Part shown: in pieces, positions 31,463 through 41,944 of the stretch
How positions within the stretch are numbered: the first letter of the stretch is position 1
How the letters are laid out: each line of letters opens with the position of its first letter
Assembly: GCA_039105265.1 (NCBI GenBank)
Contig: JAPFFF010000003.1
Location: 1,984,001-2,048,000 of the forward strand
Direction: 5' to 3'
Length of the DNA stretch: 64,000 nucleotides
From: Tritrichomonas musculus
Lineage: Eukaryota > Parabasalia > Tritrichomonadida > Tritrichomonadidae
Made by a program: the position numbers and the translations under genes
The notes under the pieces: generated by a model
The model's input: the letters and a program-made list of their open reading frames with translations, nothing else
Told to the model about the DNA's origin: nothing
The model's database searches: none

Positions 31463-31814
31463 ATTATAAATATTATTTAAAAAAAAATACCTTTGTGATA
31501 TATTTATTTAATTATAATATTTTGTTGAAAACTTTAATGATAAAATTAAATTTCCATTTGAATATAATAATAATTTTTTTAGCAAAGAATTGGAAGAAAG
31601 TGCGTGATTAATATTATATGTATTTTTGATTCTATAAATATGATTCTAGACAATCAAAGATTTGATTTGCTGAAAGGTGCTATCCTGTTAAATATGCATT
31701 ATAAAAATTAGTATATCTATCATAAGTCTCTTGTAAAAGATTTTCAACTTATTTGTGATATTTGCTTCAACCGTTTTTCTAGAAATTTTGAAAATCAAAA
31801 TTATCCGTTAAATA
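31463..31814. other. AT-rich spacer
   Basis: No gene. Myb-like words AACCGTTT (about 31769) and ATCCGTTAAATA (about 31803) precede the MORN gene start. Confidence 0.4.
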
Positions 31815-32300
31815 ATGCCTGCAAAGCCTGCTGGAACAGATTCAAAAGCCGCTCCTCCAAAGAAAGGAGGCAAGGGAAAGAATCAAGGATTAGAACTAGA
31901 TTCAACTCCGCCTTCTGCTGGCGAGGGAGTCTTTATTCATCCAATTACAAAAGCAAAATATGAAGGGCAATGGCAAAGATTCGATGGTGTCATGAAACGT
32001 CATGGTGTTGGAATATATACTGATGGAGGTGCAACTTATGATGGACACTTTGTTGAAGACTTATATAATGGAACAGGAACATATACAGCGATTGATGGTT
32101 CAACATACAAAGGTGAATGGAAAAATGGGCAGATGAGTGGTCATGGAATATATACTTGGCCTGATGGATCTGTTTTTGATGGTACGTGGGAAAATGGGAA
32201 AATGGAAGGACCTGGTACATTTACAGATTTCAATCACCAAGTGTGGACAGGAACTTGGCATGAAGGAAATGCAGACCTCCAAAATCTGCCTGTTTCATAA
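31815..32300 (+). CDS. MORN-repeat protein
   Basis: A 161-residue protein. After a Lys/Gly/Pro-rich N-terminus (about 1-40), at least four MORN units follow: 'YEGQWQRFDGVMKRHGVGIYTD', 'YDGHFVEDLYNGTGTYTA', 'YKGEWKNGQMSGHGIYTW', 'FDGTWENGKMEGPGTFTD', and a last partial 'WTGTWHEG'. MORN proteins join membranes or cytoskeletal structures; in flagellates small ones lie at basal bodies and axonemes (MORN2/3/5 type). No enzymatic domain is attached, so it is a scaffold or linker. The start is clear and the gene is complete. Confidence 0.9.
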   Translation: MPAKPAGTDSKAAPPKKGGKGKNQGLELDSTPPSAGEGVFIHPITKAKYEGQWQRFDGVMKRHGVGIYTDGGATYDGHFVEDLYNGTGTYTAIDGSTYKGEWKNGQMSGHGIYTWPDGSVFDGTWENGKMEGPGTFTDFNHQVWTGTWHEGNADLQNLPVS

Positions 32301-32503
32301 TTGTTTTTACTTTTCTATTAATTTTATTGTTTTACTTAAAATGATTCTTTATTCAAATGTTTTGTCTTTTTTCCATTTAACGAAATTCACTAATGGCAAG
32401 TAAGTGTATGCTATTGTTAAAATAATAGTAAAAAAGTGAATGATAAAAATAATTTATTTAAACAAAGAAGCAAAAAAAATTACTTTAAGGAGCTAGGAAA
32501 AAC

Positions 32504-33718
32504 CTACACGAGTTTTGATAGCTCGTTTTGAAGTTGATAAAATTCATCCCTCAATAGTTTAATATATCCATTTTGTGAACATCCGTCTAATTCAATATTA
32601 AGTCCACTTAGTACATTATCTTTATATTCATTAAATATTTGCTTTGATTTTTTAATTTTTTCCTTTTCTTTTAAAAGTTGTTCTGTATATTCATTTTCAT
32701 AATCAAGATCTGTGGTAAATGCAACCTTTTTCGTTCTAGACTTTGAATCATTTATTAGAGCAAGTACACATTTTCTTGCTTTCTCACATTGCCCAAAATT
32801 ATGATTTGGATCTTCATCTAATAATTTTTTAAATTTATCATCAAGATCTTTATCCCTCTTAGCTGTTTGTTCAATATTCTTCTGCTCATTATAAAGTTGA
32901 GTTTTGAGCATTTTCAGTTTATTTTTTAATACAGATCTATCTGTCCTCCACTTTGTAACTGAAGCCCCTTTTTGAAGTTTATCTTTTGTGTTTAAAAGCT
33001 CTTTACGTTGGGTTCTCTCCATAGATTCGCATTTTGATCTCAAAGATTCAGATTTATTCCTAATATTAGCAAGCTCTTCTTTTCGAGTCTTCAATTTTTT
33101 TTTTAATTCTGTGAAAGTTTGGAGCGTTACCCCATTCAATTCTTCATTTCGAGCATCAAGTTCTTCTTTTAATTCTTCACATTTTTGGAGAATATTTTCA
33201 TTTTCAATTGTTTTTTGATCTAGAGAAATTAAGAGATCCTTTTTAATATCATCTGAATTACGGTATTTGGCTTCTTCATCATTATATGTATCTATAAGTG
33301 GCTCTAATTCACTTTTCAGTTTCATGTTTTGCTGCTGATACGTACTTAGATCATGTCTTAATTTTGATTGAATTTGTTTATTTGCTTCAATTTTGGCGCT
33401 GATTTCTACTTCTCTGTTTTCGATTGAGTTTAGATATCCAAAAAATTGGCCTTCATCTGAAAAATCATCTTTTGTATCTAACGTATTTGTTTGCGATAAC
33501 GGCTGAACCTGAGAACTCAATAAATTTTCTCTTTCGATGGTAAGCTCATCGCATAAAAATTCGGCATCTTTTTTCTCTTTTGTTAAATCTTCTAATCTTT
33601 TATTTAAAATTGAAAGTTGCTTTGAAGCTACAGTGATATCATCAAGGACCAGGTCAAGCTTGGTCAATTCTTTCATTTCCTCAAAAGTTTTTGTACTCTG
33701 TGCTTGCTGCAAATACAT
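32504..33718 (-). CDS. Coiled-coil protein of unknown function
   Basis: A 404-residue protein that is coiled coil almost throughout, with strongly charged heptads ('LDLVLDDITVASKQLSILNKRLEDLTKEKKDAEFLCDEL', 'TQLYNEQKNIEQTAKRDKDLDDKFKKLL'). A short break near residue 240-260 carries 'GASVTKWRTDRSVLKNKLKMLK', a pattern I associate with flagellar coiled-coil proteins of the CCDC/CFAP type without being able to name one. A structural role in the flagellum or cortical cytoskeleton is likely. It is the first of three coiled-coil genes in a row on this strand, each with its own spacer. Confidence 0.75.
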   Translation of the reverse strand: MYLQQAQSTKTFEEMKELTKLDLVLDDITVASKQLSILNKRLEDLTKEKKDAEFLCDELTIERENLLSSQVQPLSQTNTLDTKDDFSDEGQFFGYLNSIENREVEISAKIEANKQIQSKLRHDLSTYQQQNMKLKSELEPLIDTYNDEEAKYRNSDDIKKDLLISLDQKTIENENILQKCEELKEELDARNEELNGVTLQTFTELKKKLKTRKEELANIRNKSESLRSKCESMERTQRKELLNTKDKLQKGASVTKWRTDRSVLKNKLKMLKTQLYNEQKNIEQTAKRDKDLDDKFKKLLDEDPNHNFGQCEKARKCVLALINDSKSRTKKVAFTTDLDYENEYTEQLLKEKEKIKKSKQIFNEYKDNVLSGLNIELDGCSQNGYIKLLRDEFYQLQNELSKLV

Positions 33719-34269
33719 GATTGATCCTCACTCTTTTTGAATAATATTAAACGGACGATAATAATCTGAAATAATAATTAATAATTGATTCATTTCTGAC
33801 AAAAGTTTATTATTATTTCAATGATATTAATATTATTAATGGAAATAAGAAGAGTAAATTCATGTAAAGTAATGTAATGTTTTTAACGTCTTTTTTGACC
33901 ATTTGTTAGCCAAAAGTATTCAAAAAATAACATTTATAAAGCTTAGGGATACATTTTAGTTATTATCATTTATATCTTATATCTTGAAATATTTATAAAA
34001 CACTCATCATTAAATATAACTTTCCTCTCTTTTTTCTCAAAGCCGCCAAAATTTTTTTTCAAATATTATTTTTTTCAAATCAGCAAAATAAAGTTTATAT
34101 CAAATTTATACGAATATTCTTATCTTTATAATAAACTGACCATGATAGTTATTTTGAGATTTTGAGATTGCTCTAAAAGAAGATAATGTTTTTTTTTATT
34201 TTATTAATCATAAGATATAAAATGAGGGAAATAAAAAAAAAAAAAAAGAATTAAGAAACAATTAAGAGA
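33719..34269. other. AT-rich spacer
   Basis: No gene is visible. On the minus strand TATCGTCCGTTTAA lies about 45 bases before the start of the 404-residue gene; TATCGT is one of the Myb words known in T. vaginalis. The plus-strand end is a run of A. Confidence 0.4.
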
Positions 34270-37200
34270 TTACTTCAAAGATTGAAATTGAGGATGCATA
34301 CGAATTATAAATTGCGTTAAGGCATCGTCTGTAGATTCTTTATCTTTAGCTTTTATAAGTTTTCTAATTGCAGTTTCTCTTTTCTGGCATTTATCAAATT
34401 GATTTTTGACTTTTCTAACAGTTTCTTTGAATGCATCTTCATCAAGTTGATCATGCATATCCGAGAAAGTGCTGAAATTCTTAATAAAATATTGTATAAG
34501 ATCTCTTTTCTCTTTCTCATCATTTTTCTTTTGTTCTTCAAGGTCGATGGCATGTTGAGATTCAATTGATAGAATTTTGGCTTTGTATTGGCATTCTGAA
34601 AGCTTTCTTGAACGCTCAGAAGCTTCAACTTTAGAATCTGCATTCATCTGAACTTTGTCAAGTTCAAATTTTAAGTTCATTAGCTCTTGATTAACCTTGT
34701 CAAGTTGTTTTTCTTTTTCTGATAATGAATCATTTACATTTTTAAGGACTTCTCTATGGTTCTTTGCTTCAACCAGTAATTTTCCAGATAAATCATCAAT
34801 TGTATTTTGTAATTGTGCCTTCTCAGTTCGACAAGCTGATTGTGCACGATTAATTTCTTCTTCACAATTCTTTCTAATTTCTTCGTTTTTCATTTTTTGT
34901 TGAAGGGTCTCGTTTTGTGAGTCTTTTACCATTTGCTTTAATTTCGCAATTTCTTTGTTTAAAATATTAACTTGATCAGAAAGATCATCAACTTGATACC
35001 TTAAGTGGGTACTATCAAGCTGTGAATATTCGAATTGGGTGTATTCTGTGTGGGTATGATTTTCATTATTTTCAGCGTTTGGATTGTTATTTTCATCATT
35101 ATTTTCATTGTTTTCTAAATTAATTTGTCTCTTCTTGCTTCTATGCTTCCTTCTTGATATTGAAGATAATTGATGTAACAAATTTTTATTTTGTTCAGTC
35201 AATTGATCTAGTTGACTCTGAAGTTGATTAACTTGATTTCTAGAGTTTTCATTGATCTTTTTCAATGTCGAAGTTTTTTGTTCAAGTTCTTTGTCCTTGG
35301 TTGACAGCACCTGAGACATTTGTTTGCGCATCACTGATCGTTTTTTCTTTTCTTCTTTAAGTTGAGCTGATTTCCGTTTAAGATTATCATTCATTGTTTT
35401 AAATTTTTCAAATACAACCTCGAAATTCTGAGATCCAGCTTCAGAAAACAGCTTTTTATTTTGATCTTTGAGAGTTTCAAGCTCGTTTTCCATTTGCTTA
35501 CTTTTAATCAGAGCGTCATTTATTAATTTTGGAGCTTCATCTGGATTTATCGATTGTTCATTAGAACCACCCTCAATTTGATTGAAAGCTTCCGCAATTG
35601 AATTTTTATATTCATCAAAATCTTTTTGAACATCTTGACTTGATTGCTCAATTGCATCTTTTTCTTTTTGATGTGCGCTTTGTTCATTTTCTATATATTT
35701 ATTAATAACAGTGAAAATACTTTTGATTCTTGATTCGATCGTTAACGAATCGTTTTCACCTATTTGTGTTACAATATCAGATATTTCATGAGGCAGGTGG
35801 CCAAACTGCCATTCAAATTTTGGTTCTATGGCAACTTCTCTCTCGATTACCTTTGGCTGCTGATTATTATGCTGTTTTTCAATAGATTTTTCTAATCCAT
35901 TATATAAAATGCTTTGTTGTTCAATAACTGTTATTAACTTATCTTTTACATTACAGAGATCTTCTATTTCTGCTTTTTGTCCTTGGAGCAATTGTTCCAG
36001 ATGTTTGTTTGTTTGAAGCAAATTTTCAATTTTGCTTTTAGTATCATCAAGTTCTTTTTCAAGTTGATCTTTTTCGAGTTGATCTTTATCAATTTGTTCT
36101 TTTTCTAATGAAGAGGGGTTTTCAGATTCATCCTTTGAATTCAGATTTTCATTAATTATATGCCTTCTTACTCCTGAAGATAATTGTTCGTTGATTTTCT
36201 TTTGTTTCTGGATTTGGTTTTTGAGATCTTCGATATCGCTGTTTGCATTTTGAAGTCTTGTAGATAATTTGGATTTTTCAACTTCATTTTGGAGTAACTG
36301 ATTTTGTGCTTCTTCAAGATTTTTTCTTAAGGTTGAAATTGTTGTTTCATTTTCATTGATAAGTGAAGTTGCAGATTCTAAGTCATGCCTAAATGTTTCA
36401 TTAAGCCTAGCTTCATCAGAAGTTAAAGAAACTTGAACCATTTGATTCTTAAGACGAGAATTTGCTTGCTCTTCTTCAACCTTTTTTTGTTCGCTTATTA
36501 ATATGAGTCTTTTAATTTCGTTCTCTTGCTGATTATTTTTATCTTGAAGAAGGGTGATTTGTTGATTTGCCTGAAGTTCTTGGCTCTCTGTTTGTTTTTT
36601 AATCTTTAAGATACCGATCTGAAGAGTCTTAACTTTTTGTTTTTCATTTCGGTATTTTGTTTTCAAATGCTTGACTTTATCCTTCAATGCTTGGATTTCT
36701 TCATCCTTGCCTGTAATTTTCGAATCAATTATTTCATTTTTTTGAGGAGTGCTATTCAAAAAGTTGGTGAGATTTTTGATGTCATCAAAATTATTAGAAA
36801 AATAATTACCAGCTGCTTTCAATAGTTTAGAAATATTAGATTGAAGTTGCGCAGTTTCAGATTGACTTTCGTAAAGTGAAGATTCATAATTACGGAGTTG
36901 AGTTTGGTATTGTGATTTCACGAAGTTATTTTCTGATTTCAATTTATTTATTTCAATATTAAGATCAGTTAATTGTTTTTCGTATTCGGCGAGGCTAAAT
37001 GGATGTTCTTTGTTTCTGTTATTCTCGACTATTTCGTTATTTGCTTCAAGTGCAATATCTAGCCTTTTTTGTAAATCATCGTTTTTGGACTGGTATTCGC
37101 AAAGTGACTTTTTAAGCGCATTAACTTCACCATAAACTTTTTGAAGATCAGGGATAACATTTAAAGATCGAGCGTATTCTTGTTTTAAATTTTGTAATTC

Positions 37201-37290
37201 AGATTCTAATTTTTCGTTTATTTCTGTTAGTTGCTTGATGCGAGTTCTAGATGAATGTGAGTTTGGCTGTTCAACTTCCTGGTTTTCCAT
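34270..37290 (-). CDS. Long coiled-coil protein (1006 residues)
   Basis: The protein is nearly all coiled coil, rich in Gln, Asn, Lys, Glu and Leu. Non-helical breaks occur near residues 395-420 (Ser/Asn-rich) and about 715-760 (Lys/Arg cluster, then Asn/Glu/His-rich). The head of ~15 residues is Ser/Arg-rich. 'EWQFGHLPHEISDIVTQIGENDSLTIESRIKSIFTVINKYIE' (around 510-550) is the only stretch that looks like a small folded unit and may be the best handle for homology. Very long coiled coils of this kind are common in Trichomonas cytoskeletal proteomes (costa, axostyle, Golgi tethers). No motif decides among these. The ATG at 37290 is preceded by an AT-rich leader. Confidence 0.75.
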   Translation of the reverse strand: MENQEVEQPNSHSSRTRIKQLTEINEKLESELQNLKQEYARSLNVIPDLQKVYGEVNALKKSLCEYQSKNDDLQKRLDIALEANNEIVENNRNKEHPFSLAEYEKQLTDLNIEINKLKSENNFVKSQYQTQLRNYESSLYESQSETAQLQSNISKLLKAAGNYFSNNFDDIKNLTNFLNSTPQKNEIIDSKITGKDEEIQALKDKVKHLKTKYRNEKQKVKTLQIGILKIKKQTESQELQANQQITLLQDKNNQQENEIKRLILISEQKKVEEEQANSRLKNQMVQVSLTSDEARLNETFRHDLESATSLINENETTISTLRKNLEEAQNQLLQNEVEKSKLSTRLQNANSDIEDLKNQIQKQKKINEQLSSGVRRHIINENLNSKDESENPSSLEKEQIDKDQLEKDQLEKELDDTKSKIENLLQTNKHLEQLLQGQKAEIEDLCNVKDKLITVIEQQSILYNGLEKSIEKQHNNQQPKVIEREVAIEPKFEWQFGHLPHEISDIVTQIGENDSLTIESRIKSIFTVINKYIENEQSAHQKEKDAIEQSSQDVQKDFDEYKNSIAEAFNQIEGGSNEQSINPDEAPKLINDALIKSKQMENELETLKDQNKKLFSEAGSQNFEVVFEKFKTMNDNLKRKSAQLKEEKKKRSVMRKQMSQVLSTKDKELEQKTSTLKKINENSRNQVNQLQSQLDQLTEQNKNLLHQLSSISRRKHRSKKRQINLENNENNDENNNPNAENNENHTHTEYTQFEYSQLDSTHLRYQVDDLSDQVNILNKEIAKLKQMVKDSQNETLQQKMKNEEIRKNCEEEINRAQSACRTEKAQLQNTIDDLSGKLLVEAKNHREVLKNVNDSLSEKEKQLDKVNQELMNLKFELDKVQMNADSKVEASERSRKLSECQYKAKILSIESQHAIDLEEQKKNDEKEKRDLIQYFIKNFSTFSDMHDQLDEDAFKETVRKVKNQFDKCQKRETAIRKLIKAKDKESTDDALTQFIIRMHPQFQSLK

Positions 37291-37915
37291 ATGATAAAAC
37301 TTGATTTTTATTTAAATTTTAAACCGACTTTATTCTGAGCAATCATCCTAAACGTCTATTAAATGCATTCAATTCCATAAAAAAAAATTTTTTTAGAGTT
37401 TGTGAGTTTATATGGTCTTGAAATAGACTTTTCTGATAGTGTTAAAATATCGAATAAAGTTGGATTATTATCTATAGCCAAGTTGCTTTTATATTAATAA
37501 ATAAATTATAGAAAAAAGATTTTTTATAATCAACTTCAAAAATTCAAAGTATTTCAGAAAATTCAGAAATTCATCATCACAAATAAAAAAAAACTCAAAA
37601 GCAAACAATCTTAATAAGGATTATTTACATAATTTGAGAACCTGTGTGGATTTAAATAACTATATAAATATATTCTAATTAATAACAATTAAATGATGGA
37701 TTAATATTTTGAAGAAATTTGATTATAAAATCTAGCCAAATCAAAGATGCTAATATATTTGCTGATGGAAACATTAGAATAATTTAAAAAAATTGTTTTG
37801 GTTTTGATCATGGATATAGCATTCAAAGTAAGATCGCAAAAATCATTAGTGAATCGTCATAGCAAAATGACAGAATCACGAACAAATATCAAAATGAAAA
37901 TTTATCATTGATATT
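37291..37915. other. AT-rich spacer
   Basis: No coding pattern or structured element is seen. Confidence 0.4.
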
Positions 37916-39595
37916 TTAATGGATGGAAACAGGTCTTTTTGCAGTTGCCAAAATATCTTCAGCTTCATTCTTTGATATATTTAGAACAGAAACAAGATTT
38001 TCAATTCTTCCTTCATCACTCATATTAATCATCTTTGGCATAAGAGAAGAAAGTTGCTCTCTCTTTTGAGCGAAATTACCTTCGGCAATTACTTTTGAAA
38101 ACTCTGATTTTGCTCTTCTTTTACGGGTATCTGTAAGCCCACTATTATTCCGAGCAATTTTTTGTCTCAACATACAAATTTGAGCAACATCTCGTGATCT
38201 TTTGGCTCTTAATATTTTTTCAGTTCTGTTTTCTAAATCAATTTTCACTTCATTTAATCTTTGAATTTCTTCTTCTTTTTGTTGCTGAATTTTAGCTGAT
38301 ATATTCTCATCTCTTTCATCAAGAAACTTTCCAAAATCTTCGAGTTTTTTTCTTCGTGCTGTAAAAATGTGGTCAGCTGCTTCATTCCTCTTTTTAAGAA
38401 TATTTCTTTCTTGAATAATTTTTTGGTTTGTTAATTCTTTGTTTTGTTGTAAAACTTCTTTTGATTTGATTGATTGATTATTCATTTTGGTTAAAGCGCG
38501 TTGAACTCTTCTTTTTTCAATATCATTATTTCTATCATTCACATCTTTAGAATGAATCTTCCTCATTTCTCCTCTTTGGTTTAATAACTGATCTCTTTGG
38601 TTAAATTTCCCTTCAATTAATGAATATCGATAATCACTTTTGTCAAGTCTTTCAATTCGTCGAGTTAATGTATCATTCCATTCTGACTCAGCGTTTCTTT
38701 TCACAATTATTGTTTTTTTCTCAGTCATTTCCACATTTTGTTGGAACTTTTTGTTTCGTTTATCAATATATTGTTTGTATTTCTTTTCTCGTTCTTTGTC
38801 GTCAATTGCTTTGGAGCCATCTCGAACTTTGCCATAAAAAAGGCAATCATCATAATTTAATTCATGTTTAGGCGGGCCAAAAACGGTTTTATCAGCCAGT
38901 TCTTGGCCTTCTGTAACAATTTGGTTAATTTTTTCTGAGTGAACTTTAGAAAGATGATCAACTTTTTCGTTATGCTGCTCACCTTTTTGAATTCGTAGAG
39001 CTTGCCGAAGCTGGCTAATGGCAAGTTTCCGTAATACTGCATTATTAGTTTTTTCTTTCTCACAAAGCTGGTTCCTATTGACTTGATCCATATATTTTTC
39101 ATAAATAAGCTCTCCTGAATCTTTCAATTTTGAAAGATCCCTTCTTGTAACACTATTTACATTCGAGTAAAATGTATCAAGAGCATTGCTATGATCGCTT
39201 ATATAATTGGTATCTAATGTATTTTTTTGACTTCTGTTATAATTCGAAACTGATGACGAATCAAAATGGCTTTTTGCATACTCACTATAATTATTGTTTA
39301 ACGTTGAAAGAATCATCTCACGATTATTTAAGACTTGTTGGATTAAATCTTTTCTTTTCTCTAAGTGCCTTTGATATGCTATTCTGGCTATTTCTTCTGT
39401 AGGACTAGCTTTAATGAAGTGTTGAAGTGGAAGAACTTCAAGATCTTTAGGTTGAATTCCTGATAAATTTAATGCTTCAATTGTTAATTGATCGTTTAAT
39501 GAAAATGGAAGCTTCATTTGTGAATTAAAATTTACTTGCTGTGTTATGCGACTTGAAAAAGGAGGTCTTGTTGAAGGAGGCCCCTTCCTTTTCAT
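37916..39595 (-). CDS. Helical/coiled-coil protein with conserved N-terminal box
   Basis: A 559-residue protein. The N-terminal ~90 residues look like a folded module ('LTIEALNLSGIQPKDLEVLPLQHFI', 'TEEIARIAYQRHLEKRKDLIQQVL'). The middle is a long, highly charged single-helix or coiled-coil region. The last 45 residues ('DEGRIENLVSVLNISKNEAEDILATAKRP') form a short helical module with a UBA-like feel. The layout resembles axonemal coiled-coil proteins of protists, but I do not recognise the family. TATACGTTAT lies 11 bases upstream of the ATG (39606-39615), the same word as the triple motif before the RCC1 gene. Confidence 0.75.
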   Translation of the reverse strand: MKRKGPPSTRPPFSSRITQQVNFNSQMKLPFSLNDQLTIEALNLSGIQPKDLEVLPLQHFIKASPTEEIARIAYQRHLEKRKDLIQQVLNNREMILSTLNNNYSEYAKSHFDSSSVSNYNRSQKNTLDTNYISDHSNALDTFYSNVNSVTRRDLSKLKDSGELIYEKYMDQVNRNQLCEKEKTNNAVLRKLAISQLRQALRIQKGEQHNEKVDHLSKVHSEKINQIVTEGQELADKTVFGPPKHELNYDDCLFYGKVRDGSKAIDDKEREKKYKQYIDKRNKKFQQNVEMTEKKTIIVKRNAESEWNDTLTRRIERLDKSDYRYSLIEGKFNQRDQLLNQRGEMRKIHSKDVNDRNNDIEKRRVQRALTKMNNQSIKSKEVLQQNKELTNQKIIQERNILKKRNEAADHIFTARRKKLEDFGKFLDERDENISAKIQQQKEEEIQRLNEVKIDLENRTEKILRAKRSRDVAQICMLRQKIARNNSGLTDTRKRRAKSEFSKVIAEGNFAQKREQLSSLMPKMINMSDEGRIENLVSVLNISKNEAEDILATAKRPVSIH

Positions 39596-39605
39596 ACACT
39601 ATATT

Positions 39606-39615
39606 TATACGTTAT
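39606..39615. promoter_or_regulatory. TATACGTTAT motif next to a start codon
   Basis: Identical to the motif at 1741-1750 and 1811-1820. It lies 11 bases from the minus-strand ATG at 39595, so it may overlap the transcription start. Confidence 0.4.
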
Positions 39616-39769
39616 CTGAAAATTTATCTGAAAAAATAAAAATTTTAAAAATATAAATAACTTTAAAGTAATATGAATGAGCAATTGAAAATAACAAATA
39701 AAATATATGAATTAAAATTTTGTGCACTCACAGACAAGTTTAATATATATAATAATATCAATATTTGAA

Positions 39770-41266
39770 TTAACAGAGTTGCTCGAAATCAATAACAGCA
39801 ACTTCTCCAGAGAAGAGAGAAATAGTCAAGAAGCGTCCGTCTGGTGACCAACTCACAGTTATAACTGGGCAAGTTGCAATGTACGAAAAATGAAGTTTCT
39901 TCGTATCCATTGACCAAATGTTGATTGTTTCTTTTGCAGCACTTGCAATATATCTTCCAATTGGATCGAAGGCTACGCAATAAACAGCGGAAACATGGCC
40001 TTCAAAATTGAGAACTTTGGCACTAGCATCTGTATTTATAATATCATTTAATTTTGTTGAATTTCCATTTGCTGAAGGAGTAATACCAATAACATGAACT
40101 GATCCATCAAAACCACCAGTAGCAAAAGTTAAAGGATTTGATTCTAAAATAGATAAGCAGCAAACAGCTCCTTTATGGAGAAGACTGGAATAAATATTGC
40201 TGCCCTGGTTATTAAAGACATTGATGCTTCCATCATTGTCTCCAATGACAAACATATCGTGCTGTGAGTTTGTAACAAGTTGAACAATAGGTGCATGAGA
40301 AGTGAAAACCAATGAAAGGTTGTTTTCATTTTCTCGTGCTCGATATAAATTTTTTAATGATGCTATCAAAATGGAGTTATTATCTTTTTTGGTAAAGGAT
40401 TTATCATTCATCCAAACGGCCCCAACAATTTCGTCTTTGATTTCCCAATGAGCAAGAACAGCAGGAGCATATGATGTTTTATCTATGGATGTAATTATAA
40501 CGGTACCTCCACTCGCTGCTGATAATAAATCAAATCCATCATGGCTAAATTGTAATTCAATAATTGGTGTTTTGTGATATGAAATAGAATTAACTTCTTC
40601 TCCTCTTTTGTATATTGAAATTGTTCCGTTAAAGTTGCCAGATGCTAGAAGTATCTCTTTTTGTTCAAGGTAATTTGACCAGCAGAGAGCAGTAACATCT
40701 TTAGGTTCATTCGCTTTAGAGGAGGGTCGTTGTAATGTTGATGCATGATGAACTATGCAAGATTTGTTTTGCAAAGTCTCAAAATTCCACACAATGATGC
40801 TTCCTGCTTCAGATGCTGTAGCCATATATTCTGATGTTTTATTCCAAGCGCATACAATAGCTGGTGTTTGGTGGCCTTGAAGGAAAAGAGCTGATTGGTT
40901 ATCAAGGTAAAAAGGTCGTATCTCAGTTTGATCAGGTGTGGGAAAAACTTTCATTCGCCTTGTTGCTGCGCACAACTCATCAACAAGTTCAGTACTTTGT
41001 CTCAGATTTGCTCGAAGCTGGCTGAGCTGAAGTGCAAATTGACGGCTTGGTTCATCTAAAGCTTTTTCAGCAGCAGCTTCCATATGAGCAAACATTATAC
41101 CTTTTTGTATAAGGTAAACAAGAGAACCTGGTTGAACTTTGCGCTTTGCAATTTCTTTTAATGGAATTTGAGATTCGCAGCCAAATGCAAAAGCGGCATG
41201 GCTGTAGCCAAGTTCTTGAAGATAGTGTTGAATAAGAAGATTGATTTCATCGCTTGAAATAGACAT
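39770..41266 (-). CDS. TBL1/Sif2-type LisH-WD40 corepressor subunit
   Basis: A 498-residue protein. It opens 'MSISSDEINLLIQHYLQELGYSHAAFAFGCESQI', a LisH domain nearly word for word like human TBL1X/TBL1XR1 ('[34 protein letters not shown]'). An F-box-like helical part follows (about 35-130), then a WD40 propeller from about 130 to the end ('GHQTPAIVCAWNKTSEYMATASEAGSIIVWNF', 'GHVSAVYCVAFDPIGRYIASAAKETINIWSMD', 'VSWSPDGRFLTISLFSGEVAVIDF'). TBL1 and yeast Sif2 are subunits of NCoR/SMRT and Set3 histone-deacetylase complexes in the nucleus. Length is close to the human protein (514-577). Confidence 0.93.
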   Translation of the reverse strand: MSISSDEINLLIQHYLQELGYSHAAFAFGCESQIPLKEIAKRKVQPGSLVYLIQKGIMFAHMEAAAEKALDEPSRQFALQLSQLRANLRQSTELVDELCAATRRMKVFPTPDQTEIRPFYLDNQSALFLQGHQTPAIVCAWNKTSEYMATASEAGSIIVWNFETLQNKSCIVHHASTLQRPSSKANEPKDVTALCWSNYLEQKEILLASGNFNGTISIYKRGEEVNSISYHKTPIIELQFSHDGFDLLSAASGGTVIITSIDKTSYAPAVLAHWEIKDEIVGAVWMNDKSFTKKDNNSILIASLKNLYRARENENNLSLVFTSHAPIVQLVTNSQHDMFVIGDNDGSINVFNNQGSNIYSSLLHKGAVCCLSILESNPLTFATGGFDGSVHVIGITPSANGNSTKLNDIINTDASAKVLNFEGHVSAVYCVAFDPIGRYIASAAKETINIWSMDTKKLHFSYIATCPVITVSWSPDGRFLTISLFSGEVAVIDFEQLC

Positions 41267-41944
41267 GCTTAGTTGATGTTTTTATCAAAAAAATATAAAC
41301 TAAGCCCGTTTTAGTATGGTGATATTTTCACCGAAACGATTAATTATTCTGAAATTTGAATACTTAAATGATTTTATAAAATTTCTTGAAATTTTTAATT
41401 ATTCTATTTGAAATGATTTATATTCAGTAATGATTTATTATTTATTTTCTTACATAAAAAGCGATATGTTGTTCAATGATGTAGAATTGGGCCAAGGGAT
41501 ATGTGATTATTAGACAAAAAGGTTTTCCATCTGGAAACCTTGTAATTTCTTTTATGTATTTGTAGAATTCTACAAATTGAATAATTTTGTGATTAAGAAT
41601 TTTAGAAATCACTAAATATCTAAAAATTATCAATTGATGAATCAATAATAAAACTTAAAAAAGATTGGTTTACTAGCAAAGCCAAATTAATAAGCATCAC
41701 ACTTTATTAACCTGAAAAAATAAGATGTTCTTGAATCAAATATAGAAATAATTCAATCCTTTCTAAAATATCAAAAATCAAAAAAGCAATTTGTTTTTGT
41801 CAAATGTATTAAAATAAGTTGGAAATTCATTTCATTTTTAACATTTATAAATATAATATATATAACTAAATAACTAAAAATTACAGTTAAAAAAAACATA
41901 GATATATACATCATTCATTTCACTGCAAAAAGAAAGCAATTATG
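41267..41944. other. AT-rich spacer
   Basis: No gene supported; the 67-residue frame at 41442-41645 has no family signal. The inverted pair GGTGATATTTTCACC (41319-41333) can form a small hairpin 53 bases upstream of the TBL1 start. Confidence 0.4.
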
